Positions 30,819 through 39,777 are shown, counted from the first letter of the stretch. The stretch: DNA of 64,000 nt from Polynucleobacter nymphae (GCF_018882155.1 NZ_JACVPA010000001.1:1240001-1304000), one strand, 5' to 3'. Notes: a model not told the origin generated them from the sequence alone. Made by a program: numbers and translations.

Positions 30819-33109
30819 ACGCATTTTCAACACTGTTTCAGGGCACTTTTTTTACATCAAAGACCTGGAGAAAGAAGCTAATCCCCGTCGCCATAGGCGT
30901 CATAGGCGCATTTGCTTTAGTCCTCTTAGTCTTGCTATCAATTGCGTCATCCAATACAGAGTTTTTTGACAAATACTTTATCTGGCTTTATGCAGCCAAT
31001 GTGGTCATTGGAGTTTCTCTCACTCTAGTGATCTTGATTTTAGTAATAGTGATTGGTGTTCGTTGGTATAGGGGACATTTTGGAACTCGCTTGATTGCCA
31101 AGCTGGCAATGATTTTTGCCTTAGTTGGCGTTGTTCCTGGCTTAATTTTGTATGGCGTTTCACTCCAGTTCGTATCGCGCAGTATTGAAACTTGGTTTGA
31201 TGTGAAGGTTGAATCGGCACTTAACTCCGGCTTAGAGTTGGGACGCGTTACTTTGCAAATTGCTCAAGAAGAGATTTTGGCCGAGGGAAATTTTATTGCC
31301 GAACAAGTGGTGCAGGTACCTGCAGGCACTAGCTCTGATCAGGTTGGCCCCATGATCATGAAGATTCGTAATCAATTTGGTATTCAAGAAGTAAGCCTCT
31401 TTAATATGCAGCGCAATTTGATCCTAACTAGCGAGTTAAGATCAAAAAAATATTTACCTGCGCCTAGCGCTGAAGTGGTGGAGGAGGCTTTTAAAAAGAA
31501 AGGCGTTACCTTTTTAGATCAGATCGAAATAGAAGGCGGACAGCGTGGCTATCAAGTAAGGGCAATTGTGCCAATTGTGCGTAAGAAGAGTGCTCTGGGC
31601 AAGCAAGGTGAGGATAGATATTTCTTGCAATTGGTGCGACCCATTCCAACCCCATTGGCTAAGAATATTTTTGCGGTTGAGTCAGCCTATAGTGAATATC
31701 AAGAGAAGTCTTTAGGGCGCACTGGCTTGCGCAAGATGTTCGTTGGCACGCTAACACTCACTCTATTTTTTGCCCTATTTGTTGCGGTCACCCTGGCCCT
31801 GTTATTAGGGCGTCAATTGGCTCGCCCACTATTAATGCTGCTTAAAGGAACCCAAGCAGTTGCACAAGGCGACCTCTCTCCAAAGCCCGAGTTGGAAACG
31901 GGAGATGAGCTGGGAATGTTGACGCGTCAATTTAATGTAATGACCCGGCAACTTGCTGATACGCGCAACTCCTTACAAGAATCGAAGGCTTTCCTAGAGA
32001 AGGTTCTTGGAAATCTCACTGCTGGCGTATGCATTTTTGATAAGCGCTATAACGTGGTGTCAAGTAACGCCGGCGCAGACCGTATTTTTGGGCAAGACTT
32101 AACCCACCTAGATGGTAGGCCATTGAGTAGTATTCCAACTCTTACTGAGTTTGAGGGCGCAGTTAAAGAGGGCTTTGCAACAATGAGGCTTGCGGTTGCC
32201 AATGAAGGGGCCGCTTCGCCCCAGACTACTCTTAAGGCTGCACCCGTTTGGCAAAAGCAAATTCAATTACATACTACGAATGAATTTGAAAATGAGTTGG
32301 GCGTGACCTTGTTTGTGCGGGGTACAGAGTTAACAGCAGATTTGCGCATGGTGGTGTTTGATGACATCACGGACGTAGTAAGCGCACAAAGATCAATTGC
32401 TTGGAGTGAGGTTGCTCGCCGCCTAGCCCATGAAATCAAAAATCCACTCACCCCAATCCAGTTGTCGGCTGAGCGTTTGCAGCAGAAGCTTGCTGGCAAG
32501 CTCACCCCCGAGCATGAAGAAATGATCAATCGCAGTACCGAAACCATTATTGGCCAGGTGCAGGCGATGAAAGAAATGGTAAATGACTTTAGGGATTTTG
32601 CTAAAACACCGACGCCGCAGCTAAAACCCCTGTCCATTAATGCGCTCACATCAGAAATTTTGGGTTTGTATGAAGGCAGTCCATTGCGTACCCAGCTCGA
32701 TCCCCATTGCCCAGATATTATGGGCGACCAAACTCAACTTAGACAGGTGATTCATAATCTATTACAAAATGCGCAAGATGCCACCTTAGAGGGGTCTCAT
32801 CCTGGGGAGGCGGTTGAAGTAAAAACAGAGTTAGTGCCCTATGGAGAGCACAATGGCATAGAGCAAAAGGCAGTGCGCTTAACAATAAGTGATTCTGGAG
32901 TAGGATTTCCAGCTAAGATATTGGCAAGAGCCTTTGAGCCTTATGTCACAACAAAGAGCAAAGGCACAGGATTGGGTTTGGCAGTGGTTAAAAAAATTAT
33001 TGATGATCACTCTGCCAAAATTGAAATACGAAATCGTATGCAGGGAGCAGAAGTGGTTGGTGCGCAGGTATCAATATTATTTATGAATCTAGCAAAAGAG
33101 GCGGCCTAA
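30815..33109 (+). CDS. NtrY-like sensor histidine kinase
   Basis: A 764-aa membrane sensor. Two N-terminal helices lead to another near residue 96, a periplasmic segment (about 115-305), a further helix near 313-335, HAMP (about 335-385) and PAS (about 400-500). The HisKA box has the phospho-acceptor His in RRLAHEIKNPLTP near 534. HATPase_c has N-box HNLLQNAQDA and G-box KGTGLGLAVVKKI. The following gene is its cognate regulator. Family knowledge links NtrY to nitrogen and redox responses; the stimulus here is unknown. Confidence 0.9.
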   Translation: MNAFSTLFQGTFFTSKTWRKKLIPVAIGVIGAFALVLLVLLSIASSNTEFFDKYFIWLYAANVVIGVSLTLVILILVIVIGVRWYRGHFGTRLIAKLAMIFALVGVVPGLILYGVSLQFVSRSIETWFDVKVESALNSGLELGRVTLQIAQEEILAEGNFIAEQVVQVPAGTSSDQVGPMIMKIRNQFGIQEVSLFNMQRNLILTSELRSKKYLPAPSAEVVEEAFKKKGVTFLDQIEIEGGQRGYQVRAIVPIVRKKSALGKQGEDRYFLQLVRPIPTPLAKNIFAVESAYSEYQEKSLGRTGLRKMFVGTLTLTLFFALFVAVTLALLLGRQLARPLLMLLKGTQAVAQGDLSPKPELETGDELGMLTRQFNVMTRQLADTRNSLQESKAFLEKVLGNLTAGVCIFDKRYNVVSSNAGADRIFGQDLTHLDGRPLSSIPTLTEFEGAVKEGFATMRLAVANEGAASPQTTLKAAPVWQKQIQLHTTNEFENELGVTLFVRGTELTADLRMVVFDDITDVVSAQRSIAWSEVARRLAHEIKNPLTPIQLSAERLQQKLAGKLTPEHEEMINRSTETIIGQVQAMKEMVNDFRDFAKTPTPQLKPLSINALTSEILGLYEGSPLRTQLDPHCPDIMGDQTQLRQVIHNLLQNAQDATLEGSHPGEAVEVKTELVPYGEHNGIEQKAVRLTISDSGVGFPAKILARAFEPYVTTKSKGTGLGLAVVKKIIDDHSAKIEIRNRMQGAEVVGAQVSILFMNLAKEAA

Positions 33110-33111
33110 GG

Positions 33112-33795
33112 ATGGCTAGTATTTTGGTTGTTGATGACGAGATGGGAATTCGTGAGCTTCTCAATGAGATTCTGACGGATGAAGGCCATACCGTGTATGC
33201 AGCAGAGAGCGCTATTCAGGCTCGAACCATCCGCGAACAAATGCGCCCTGACCTTGTCTTGCTAGATATTTGGATGCCCGATACCGACGGCATTACATTG
33301 CTTAAAGAGTGGTCTAAAACAGGCCAACTCACTATGCCTGTTGTGATGATGTCTGGTCATGCAACAATCGATACGGCGGTTGAGGCTACCCGTATTGGCG
33401 CATTAAACTTTTTGGAAAAGCCTATTGCTCTACAAAAGCTGTTGAAGACAGTGAGCAAAGCGTTAGAGAGTTCGCCAAAATATGTTGAGCCCGAAGCGGA
33501 GAGGACCGCTCAGCCGAACACTCATCAGGCTGTCACCCCAAAGCCAACATCAAATGAACCAGCTCCAGCCCTGCTTGAGGATGAGTACATTAGCGGCATT
33601 GCAAAAACATACTTCGATTTGCCGTTAAGAGAGGCAAGAGATCTTTTTGAAAAGGCGTACTTTGAGCATCAAATGCAAATCATGGGCGGCAGTATGACTA
33701 AGATTTCTGAGTACACGGGCTTGGAGAGAACTCACTTGTATCGCAAACTTAAGGCTTTAGGAATCGATACATCTCGCAATAAGGGCGAACAATAA
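33112..33795 (+). CDS. NtrX-like response regulator lacking the AAA+ domain
   Basis: A 227-aa regulator. The receiver domain spans about residues 1-120, with the acidic pair VVDDE, the phospho-acceptor Asp in LLDIWMP near 52, the switch residue in MMSGHAT and KP near 104. A Pro/Thr-rich linker leads directly to a Fis-type HTH (GGSMTKISEYTGLERTHLYRKL). The sigma-54-interacting AAA+ domain of canonical NtrX is absent, so it should act as a simple DNA-binding regulator. It starts 2 bp after the kinase. Confidence 0.9.
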   Translation: MASILVVDDEMGIRELLNEILTDEGHTVYAAESAIQARTIREQMRPDLVLLDIWMPDTDGITLLKEWSKTGQLTMPVVMMSGHATIDTAVEATRIGALNFLEKPIALQKLLKTVSKALESSPKYVEPEAERTAQPNTHQAVTPKPTSNEPAPALLEDEYISGIAKTYFDLPLREARDLFEKAYFEHQMQIMGGSMTKISEYTGLERTHLYRKLKALGIDTSRNKGEQ

Positions 33796-33806
33796 GAGCT
33801 ACATTA

Positions 33807-33834
33807 AATAACTTGCCATTAGCAGCAAGTTATT
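33807..33834 (+). terminator. Inverted repeat after the ntrY-ntrX operon
   Basis: A stem AATAACTTGC ... GCAAGTTATT followed by T-rich sequence, 12 bp after the response regulator stop. Confidence 0.6.
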
Positions 33835-33920
33835 TATTCTTTGCGCTAGTGTTTATTGGGTATCGATGCGCAGGATAATAGTGGCGATATCATTTTTCCA
33901 TCATCTTCTGAACTATTCCC

Positions 33921-36116
33921 ATGGAAATTAAGGTCAACTTTCTCGATAAGCTGCGTCTTGAAGCCAAATTCGACGACTTCACGGTAATTGCTGACCAGCC
34001 AATTCGCTATAAGGGCGATGGTTCAGCCCCGGGCCCCTTTGATTATTTCCTGGCCTCATCGGCCTTATGCGCAGCTTATTTTGTGAAGCTATATTGCGAG
34101 ACTCGCAATATTTCTACTGAAAATATTCGGCTCTCACAAAATAATATTGTTGATCCTGAAAATCGCTATCAACAGATTTTTAAGATTCAAGTGGAATTGC
34201 CTGAGGATATTTCTGCAAGTGACCGTAAAGGTATTTTACGCGCTATCGAACGTTGTTCAGTTAAAAAAGTAGTGCAAGCCGGACCTGAGTTTGTCATTGA
34301 AGAAGTAAAAAACTTAGATGCAGATGCGCAGAGCTTGTTGACATTGAAATCAACTGCTGACGCTAGCACTTATATTATGGGTAAGGATCTACCGCTTGAG
34401 CAAACGATTTCCAATATGACTACTGTGTTGGCGAACCTGGGAATCAAGATTGAAATCGCCTCATGGCGCAACATTATTCCTAATGTATGGTCCTTACATA
34501 TTCGTGATGCGCATTCACCGATGTGTTTTACGAACGGGAAGGGGTCAACAAAAGAAAGCGCCTTAGCATCAGCCTTAGGTGAGTATATCGAGCGACTGAG
34601 CAATAACCATTTTTATGCTGGTACGTTCTGGGGGGAAGATATTGCCAATTCTGCTTTTGTGCATTATCCAAATGAGCGATGGTTTAAGCCAGGCATCGAC
34701 GATGCACTGCCGACAGAAATTTTGGATGAGCATTGCTTGAAAATTTTTAATCCCGATAATGAATTGCGCGGCTCACATCTCATTGATACCAATTCTGGTA
34801 ATGTGGCACGTGGCATATGTTCATTGCCATACGTGCGACAGTCAGATGGTGAGACCATCTACTTCCCGTCTAATTTGGTTGAAAATCTTTACGTCAGTAA
34901 TGGTATGAGTGCCGGGAATACATTGGCTGAGGCGCAGGTGCAATGTCTCTCAGAAATTTTTGAGCGCGCAGTCAAGCGTGAAATTCTCGAAGGTGAAATC
35001 GCTTTGCCAGATGTGCCGCAAGAAGTGCTTGAGAAGTATCCTAATATTTTGGCTGGCATTCGGGGCCTAGAAGAGCAAGGCTTTCCAGTATTGGTTAAAG
35101 ATGCATCGCTAGGTGGTGTTTACCCGGTAATGTGCGTCACTTTGATGAATCCACGAACCGGTGGAGTCTTTGCATCGTTTGGTGCGCACCCAAGCTTAGA
35201 AGTTGCGCTGGAACGAAGTTTGACTGAGCTGCTGCAAGGGCGCAGCTTAGAGGGCCTAAATGATTTGCCCCCGCCTACTTTTGCAAGTGAGGCAGTGACT
35301 GAGCCAAATAATTTTGTTGAACACTTCATTGATTCGAGCGGGATTGTGTCGTGGCGCTTTTTCAGCGCAAAATCAGACTACGATTTTATGGAATGGGACT
35401 TCTCTGGCCTAGGCGAGAACTCCAATGCTCAAGAAGCGGCAACCTTATTTGGCATTCTTAAGGCTATGGGCAAAGAAGCTTACGTGGCGGTATACGATCA
35501 GCTAGGTGCGACCGCATGCAGAATTTTAGTGCCTGGCTATTCTGAGGTTTATCCGATAGAAGATCTGATTTGGGATAACACCAATAAGGCCCTGTTATTC
35601 CGAAATGATATTTTGAGTTTGAGCCTTTTAAGTGATGCAAGCCTCAGTGCGTTGCTTGAGCGCTTAGAGAATAACGAGCTAGATGAGTACGGTGATATTG
35701 CCACGTTGATTGGCATTGAGTTTGATGAGAACACCCCTTGGGGTCAGTTAACGGTTCTGGAGTTAAAGCTGCTGATCCAGTTAGCCTTAAAGCAATATGA
35801 AGATGCGCATGCGTTAGTGGGAGCCTTCCTTCAATATAACGACAACACAGTTGAGCGTAGGTTGTTTTATCAGGCTTTAGATGCCGTGTTGGAGATTTTG
35901 TTGGCAGATGACCTTGAGCTTGATGACTACATCATCAACTTTCGCAGGATATTTAGCGATGAGAGGATGGATGCAGTAATAGGATCAGTAGATGGCAGCG
36001 TTCGCTTCTACGGATTAACTCCAACAAGCCTAAAGCTGGAGGGGCTAGACCGGCACAGCCGCATGATTGATAGCTATAGAAAATTGCATGCAGCTCGGTC
36101 TAAGGCTGCAGCCTAG
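33921..36116 (+). CDS. OsmC-YcaO fusion protein
   Basis: A 731-aa two-domain protein. Residues 1-140 form an OsmC-like domain with reactive-type cysteines near 50 (FLASSALC) and near 113 (ERCSVKK). Residues about 150-590 form a YcaO domain with ATP-binding elements KESALASALGEYIERL and AEAQVQCLSEIFERAVKRE, and a helical C-terminal extension follows. YcaO proteins activate amide backbones with ATP (azoline or thioamide formation); the E. coli YcaO has been linked to RimO-dependent beta-methylthiolation of S12. No precursor peptide is seen nearby, so a housekeeping role is more likely than RiPP synthesis. Confidence 0.88.
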   Translation: MEIKVNFLDKLRLEAKFDDFTVIADQPIRYKGDGSAPGPFDYFLASSALCAAYFVKLYCETRNISTENIRLSQNNIVDPENRYQQIFKIQVELPEDISASDRKGILRAIERCSVKKVVQAGPEFVIEEVKNLDADAQSLLTLKSTADASTYIMGKDLPLEQTISNMTTVLANLGIKIEIASWRNIIPNVWSLHIRDAHSPMCFTNGKGSTKESALASALGEYIERLSNNHFYAGTFWGEDIANSAFVHYPNERWFKPGIDDALPTEILDEHCLKIFNPDNELRGSHLIDTNSGNVARGICSLPYVRQSDGETIYFPSNLVENLYVSNGMSAGNTLAEAQVQCLSEIFERAVKREILEGEIALPDVPQEVLEKYPNILAGIRGLEEQGFPVLVKDASLGGVYPVMCVTLMNPRTGGVFASFGAHPSLEVALERSLTELLQGRSLEGLNDLPPPTFASEAVTEPNNFVEHFIDSSGIVSWRFFSAKSDYDFMEWDFSGLGENSNAQEAATLFGILKAMGKEAYVAVYDQLGATACRILVPGYSEVYPIEDLIWDNTNKALLFRNDILSLSLLSDASLSALLERLENNELDEYGDIATLIGIEFDENTPWGQLTVLELKLLIQLALKQYEDAHALVGAFLQYNDNTVERRLFYQALDAVLEILLADDLELDDYIINFRRIFSDERMDAVIGSVDGSVRFYGLTPTSLKLEGLDRHSRMIDSYRKLHAARSKAAA

Positions 36117-36146
36117 TTAATTTTCAAGCTAAAACACAGTTTCATC

Positions 36147-36152
36147 TATAAT
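36147..36152 (+). promoter_or_regulatory. Probable -10 element of tRNA-Phe
   Basis: A perfect TATAAT 11 bp upstream of the tRNA. The -35 region (around TTTCAA at 36122) is weak. Confidence 0.5.
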
Positions 36153-36162
36153 TCCCAGTCTT

Positions 36163-36238
36163 GGCCTGGTAGCTCAGTCGGTAGAGCAGAGGATTGAAAA
36201 TCCTTGTGTCGGTGGTTCGATTCCGCCCCGGGCCACCA
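36163..36238 (+). tRNA. tRNA-Phe (GAA)
   Basis: A complete 76-nt cloverleaf. The acceptor stem GGCCTGG pairs with CCGGGCC, the anticodon stem AGGAT/ATCCT encloses the GAA anticodon at 36196-36198, the T-arm contains GGTTCGATTCC, and CCA is encoded. It is the anchor of the accessory array: its last 45 nt plus 5 nt downstream (36194-36243), starting exactly at the first base of the anticodon loop, recur without mismatch at 41512 and 46494 and as relics further right. Confidence 0.98.
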
Positions 36239-36243
36239 AGAAT
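36194..36243 (+). repeat. Original copy of the 50-bp tRNA 3' repeat (attB/attL-like)
   Basis: The segment from the first base of the anticodon loop through CCA and AAGAAT. Exact copies occur at 41512-41561 and 46494-46543. The boundary coincides with the anticodon loop, a known crossover position for tRNA-targeting tyrosine recombinases. Confidence 0.9.
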
Positions 36244-36247
36244 GACC

Positions 36248-36271
36248 AAAACCACCTTCGGGTGGTTTTTT
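36248..36271 (+). terminator. tRNA-Phe terminator, type T1
   Basis: Hairpin AAAACCACC-TTCG-GGTGG followed by a T run. This type (T1) recurs after several tRNA relics downstream. Confidence 0.9.
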
Positions 36272-36280
36272 CATTTGGGG

Positions 36281-36432
36281 CCTTGTAGGGTTAGGCGCCA
36301 TTTGCCTTGGATATCCCCATCATGAGCTCTCCTTTAAAAGGGCAAGTCAATTAGACATCCCTGTGTTGGTCAAGCATCGGTTTAAGTGAGCCTGATCTAG
36401 GGTCGGTGCTCGCAATGTCTTTTAAAACAACA
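36281..36432 (+). repeat. Left end L1 (long form)
   Basis: Similar to the other left ends. It contains a TAGGGTTAGGCGCCATT entry, a degenerate GTCCTTTAAAAGGAC palindrome at 36329-36343, a tRNA-like core CATCCCTGTGTTGGTC at 36356-36371, a middle degenerate palindrome near 36377-36390 and a degenerate TGTCGTTTTAAACGACA at 36416-36432. The palindromes are more decayed than in the other left ends. Confidence 0.6.
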
Positions 36433-36524
36433 TTTTTAATGCTCGATGAGGGTAATCACCAACGCATGCCTCTTTAAAAGTAGCTATTCTTACTTGAACC
36501 AAAAATACTATGGAGGAGACATCC

Positions 36525-37745
36525 ATGAATTCAGAAAACTTTACCAATAGACGTAAAGTCATTACAGCGGCCTTGGCTGGTGGAGCCAGTTCTTTATTGC
36601 CATCTTGGGCAATGGGGGGAGAGAAAGCGAATTTACCAATAGCCTATGGTGAACGCGAGCTCATGGCCTTTCCTGAAAAGAAGCCCATGATTGTGTTGAC
36701 CTCTAGGCCTCCTCAATTAGAGACTCCATTTAGGTATTACGACAATCATGTCATTACGCCAAATGATGAATTCTTTGTGCGTTATCACATGGCCGGCATT
36801 CCAACATCCATTGACCCCAATACTTATAGACTAAAAGTTGGTGGCAATGTAGAAAAGCCTTTAGAGATTTCTCTAGAGTCGTTAAAGAAAAACTTTCCAT
36901 CTCAACGTATTGTTGCTGTTAATCAATGCTCTGGTAATAGCCGCGGTTTATTTGAACCTAGAGTTAATGGTGGGCAACTCGGTAATGGTGCGATGGGTAA
37001 TGCCGCTTGGGTTGGCGTTGCCTTAAAAGATATTTTGAAGGCGGCTAATCCCGGCGGCGGAGCTAAGCAAGTAACTTTCAATGGCTTGGATCAGCCAATT
37101 CTCCCAAGCGATTCTGATTTTGTAAAAGGCCTAGATATTGATCACGCCATGGACGGCAATGTGATGGTTGCCTATCAAATGAATGGCACAGATATCCCAT
37201 TCTTAAACGGCTATCCAATCAAGTTAATTGTTCCCGGCTACTACGGAACATATTGGGTTAAGCACCTTAGTGAAATTAAAGTGGTTGATGATGTATACAA
37301 CGGCTATTGGATGAATCCTGCTTATCGCATTCCTGATAATGACTGTAACTGTGTTGCGCCTGGAACCGCACCTTCAAAAACGATTCCAATTAATCAATTT
37401 ACGATTCGCTCATTCATTACGAACTTCACAGACAGTAGCGTTGTCGCTGTTGGTAAGCCGGTTCAAGCCCGAGGCATTGCCTTTGATGCGGGCTATGGAA
37501 TAAAGAAAGTTTTGTTCTCGCAGGACAATGGACAAAATTGGACAGAGGCGAGATTGGGTCAAGACCTTGGACGTTTCTCATTTAGAGAGTGGCGCATTGA
37601 ATTTACGCCAAAACAAAAAGGGATATTGGACTTAAGGGTCAGGGCATTTAATCATGCTGGCCAAGTTCAGCCCATGACTGCAAGCTGGATGCCGGCTGGC
37701 TATATGCGAAATATTGTTGAGACTGTAAAAGTCACAGCGGTTTAA
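36525..37745 (+). CDS. Sulfite:cytochrome c oxidoreductase, molybdenum subunit (SorA-like)
   Basis: A 406-aa periplasmic molybdoenzyme of the sulfite oxidase family. A Tat-type leader (NRRKVITAALAGG) is followed by the Moco-binding domain with the Mo-ligand Cys in VAVNQCSGNSRG near residue 135, then a C-terminal Mo-co dimerisation domain (about 290-400). The start ATG 36525 is preceded by GGAGGAG, better than an in-frame ATG at 36510. The next gene is a monohaem cytochrome c, matching SorAB. It probably oxidises sulfite or a related substrate in the periplasm. Confidence 0.87.
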   Translation: MNSENFTNRRKVITAALAGGASSLLPSWAMGGEKANLPIAYGERELMAFPEKKPMIVLTSRPPQLETPFRYYDNHVITPNDEFFVRYHMAGIPTSIDPNTYRLKVGGNVEKPLEISLESLKKNFPSQRIVAVNQCSGNSRGLFEPRVNGGQLGNGAMGNAAWVGVALKDILKAANPGGGAKQVTFNGLDQPILPSDSDFVKGLDIDHAMDGNVMVAYQMNGTDIPFLNGYPIKLIVPGYYGTYWVKHLSEIKVVDDVYNGYWMNPAYRIPDNDCNCVAPGTAPSKTIPINQFTIRSFITNFTDSSVVAVGKPVQARGIAFDAGYGIKKVLFSQDNGQNWTEARLGQDLGRFSFREWRIEFTPKQKGILDLRVRAFNHAGQVQPMTASWMPAGYMRNIVETVKVTAV

Positions 37746-37755
37746 GGAGAAGAAT

Positions 37756-38067
37756 ATGAAAAAAACTATCCTCCTTCTATCTGCTCTTGCTTTGGCACAA
37801 ATGGCACAAGCTAAAACGATTGAGTTACCAGCTGATACTGTTTTATGGCGACCATCAGATTTGCCTGGCTATCAGCTGACTTTACAGAAATGTTCTACCT
37901 GCCACTCTGCCCACTATGCAGAATATCAACCGCCCAATACGGGAGTTGGCTATTGGAATGCTCAAGTTTTAAGGATGAAAAATGTATTTAAGGCGCCCAT
38001 TACTGATGAGGAGGTTCCGGCGATTGTTGATTATCTTAATAAGACCTACGGGGCCAATAGAAAATAA
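37756..38067 (+). CDS. Monohaem cytochrome c (SorB-like)
   Basis: A 103-aa exported protein with a Sec signal peptide ending AQA-KT near residue 19, a single CSTCH haem motif near 47-51 and a C-terminal Met-containing segment. It starts 10 bp after the molybdoenzyme with a good AGGAGA site, so it is the likely electron acceptor. Confidence 0.87.
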   Translation: MKKTILLLSALALAQMAQAKTIELPADTVLWRPSDLPGYQLTLQKCSTCHSAHYAEYQPPNTGVGYWNAQVLRMKNVFKAPITDEEVPAIVDYLNKTYGANRK

Positions 38068-38075
38068 GGTTCGGT

Positions 38076-38114
38076 ATCTTCAGACCCTGGTAGATTTCGC
38101 CCCGGGCCACCAAG
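38076..38114 (+). repeat. tRNA-Phe 3' relic R1
   Basis: Decayed: the T-arm is altered but CGCCCCGGGCCACCAAGAATCT is kept and a type T2 terminator follows. It separates the sorAB module from the next one. Confidence 0.8.
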
Positions 38115-38120
38115 AATCTC

Positions 38121-38148
38121 AATAGCCCACTTGTTGGGCTATTTTCTT
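38121..38148 (+). terminator. Terminator type T2 after relic R1
   Basis: Hairpin AATAGCCCA-CTTGT-TGGGCTATT with a T-rich tail. This second standard terminator recurs through the array. Confidence 0.88.
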
Positions 38149-38150
38149 TT

Positions 38151-38262
38151 GGGTTGGTAGGGTTAGGTGCCATTAGTTTGGGATATCTCTATCAAGAGCT
38201 GTCCTTTAAAAGGACACGTCAATTATTGATCCTTGCGTTAGTCGATGTCGTTTTAAACGACA
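38151..38262 (+). repeat. Left end L2 (short form)
   Basis: Contains a perfect GTCCTTTAAAAGGAC at 38201-38215, the core GATCCTTGCGTTAGTC at 38228-38243 and a perfect TGTCGTTTTAAACGACA at 38246-38262, 31 bp before the next start codon. The middle palindrome of the long form is missing. Confidence 0.72.
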
Positions 38263-38292
38263 AATGTACTAATCGGGTATAGAATTTGATCC

Positions 38293-38646
38293 ATGTTGCT
38301 TCGCAGTAAAACACTCGTTCTATTGATATGCCTCTTCTTGTTTGCATTTAAGGCGGCCGCTGGAAGTATTTTTATCCAGTCTGCAATTGAGCGGGCAGAA
38401 TTCGCTAGTAGCTACAGTAATGCTTCAATGTCACAGCAAGCACACAATAGTTCTGACTCAGCTGATGACAAAGAGCAGGTTCATACCATGTATCTGATGA
38501 GTCATGTAACAGCAAATATTAGCGAAACCACCATTGCTGTTTTTGTTCCGCACATGACAAAGCATAAATTTGTTTTAACGAACGAATCTTTGTTTACGCA
38601 AAACTTCCCAGACTCAGCATTTAAACCGCCCAAAACTAACACCTAA
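38293..38646 (+). CDS. Hypothetical exported protein
   Basis: A 117-aa protein with an N-terminal signal peptide (LLRSKTLVLLICLFLFAF, cleavage near AAAG). The mature part is polar, rich in Ser, Ala and His, and matches no family I recognise. It is the first gene of a six-gene module and lies just downstream of the TGTCG palindrome, with a possible TATAGA -10 near 38278. Confidence 0.6.
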   Translation: MLLRSKTLVLLICLFLFAFKAAAGSIFIQSAIERAEFASSYSNASMSQQAHNSSDSADDKEQVHTMYLMSHVTANISETTIAVFVPHMTKHKFVLTNESLFTQNFPDSAFKPPKTNT

Positions 38647-38728
38647 TTTTCTTAGGTAAGAGGCGCCTTTAGGTCGCCCTCTTTTTGTTAGTTGGCTATT
38701 GATATAGCCGCATTTGGGGAATTACACC

Positions 38729-39220
38729 ATGTATAAGTTTTTAAAAGTATTACCTTTGGCAATCCTCGTTTTATTTGTCTCTGCCTGTAGTAGTGTGAAG
38801 CTAGATGATGCTAATGGCGTTGCTACTGTTAATGCTGGTAGCTCTTTATCGTACGATCCAATCAGCGATCCAAAGTCTAGCGTTTATGGCAAGCGTTCAA
38901 TCTATTTTGAATTTGATAGCTATACATTAGATCCAAAATACGCCTCTACTATCTCTGCCCATGCTTCTTACTTAAAAGCTTTTCAAAAGCAAAAAGCTTC
39001 TGTGATTATCCAAGGTAATACTGATGACCGTGGAACTGCTGAGTACAACTTAGCCTTAGGCCAAAAACGATCTGAAGCCGTAAAGAAAGCTTTGATTGCG
39101 CAGGGCGTTAGCGAATCTCAGGTAGAGGCGGTGAGCTTTGGAAAAGAAAAGCCAGCAAATCCAGCTCAGACAGAAGCGGCATATAAAGAAAATCGCCGCG
39201 CTGATTTCGTGTATCGCTAA
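38729..39220 (+). CDS. OmpA/Pal-type peptidoglycan-associated lipoprotein
   Basis: A 163-aa lipoprotein. The lipobox is LFVSAC near residue 20, and the OmpA C-terminal domain (about 60-163) has SIYFEFDSYTLDP, IIQGNTDDRGTAEYN and LGQKRSEAVKKAL, the peptidoglycan-binding pattern. The start ATG 38729 (MYKFL) is preceded by GGGGA, so an upstream in-frame start is disfavoured. No tol genes are adjacent, so this is an accessory copy and not the tol-pal gene. Confidence 0.85.
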   Translation: MYKFLKVLPLAILVLFVSACSSVKLDDANGVATVNAGSSLSYDPISDPKSSVYGKRSIYFEFDSYTLDPKYASTISAHASYLKAFQKQKASVIIQGNTDDRGTAEYNLALGQKRSEAVKKALIAQGVSESQVEAVSFGKEKPANPAQTEAAYKENRRADFVYR

Positions 39221-39237
39221 ACTAAAAAGGCTTCTTA

Positions 39238-39765
39238 ATGAAAAACATATTTAAACTCAGTTTGATGGGGATTATTTTCCTAGGCGGATGTGCGACTAAT
39301 GTTGCGCCCAATAACCCAGTGCAAGTTGCAAAAACTCCATCTCCAATGACTGCACCAGCTCCAGCCCCAGTTCATTCTGGTCCTGTGGCTAAACGCCTTA
39401 ATGACTGTATTGTTAAAAGCAACCAAGGTGCTGATGCTTTATTAGTCGATAGCCAGATCATTGCCGTTACAAGAGGCAACCCACACGCTAAGGCCCTCTT
39501 TAGCTCTCCTGATAAGTTAACGGATCAACAAGCTAGGGCATTGGCCAATTACTTGGTTGAAGCGAATTCTTGTCGCCCGATTGCGCTAGAGGGCTTGAGT
39601 CCTGAAATGACTTCGGTCTATCAAGAGTTCTTTAAAAAAATAGATGGGGTTTATGCAGATCTCATAGCCAAAAAGATCACTATTGGCGTTGCTAATCAAG
39701 AACGGCAACTATTGATTCAAGATGCTCACATGAAGCGTCTAGCCATCCAATCTAAAAAGAATTAG
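39238..39765 (+). CDS. Hypothetical lipoprotein
   Basis: A 175-aa protein with a signal peptide and lipobox IFLGGC near residue 18, a Pro/Ala-rich stretch (about 30-50) and a helical C-terminal half. No family is recognised. It is 17 bp after the Pal-like gene and is probably co-expressed and envelope-located. Confidence 0.65.
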   Translation: MKNIFKLSLMGIIFLGGCATNVAPNNPVQVAKTPSPMTAPAPAPVHSGPVAKRLNDCIVKSNQGADALLVDSQIIAVTRGNPHAKALFSSPDKLTDQQARALANYLVEANSCRPIALEGLSPEMTSVYQEFFKKIDGVYADLIAKKITIGVANQERQLLIQDAHMKRLAIQSKKN

Positions 39766-39777
39766 CGGAATTAATTT

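Noticed and set aside
33921..36116. RiPP biosynthetic cluster around the YcaO domain
   Set aside because: No small precursor-like gene, dehydrogenase or exporter is adjacent; the fusion resembles housekeeping YcaO proteins.
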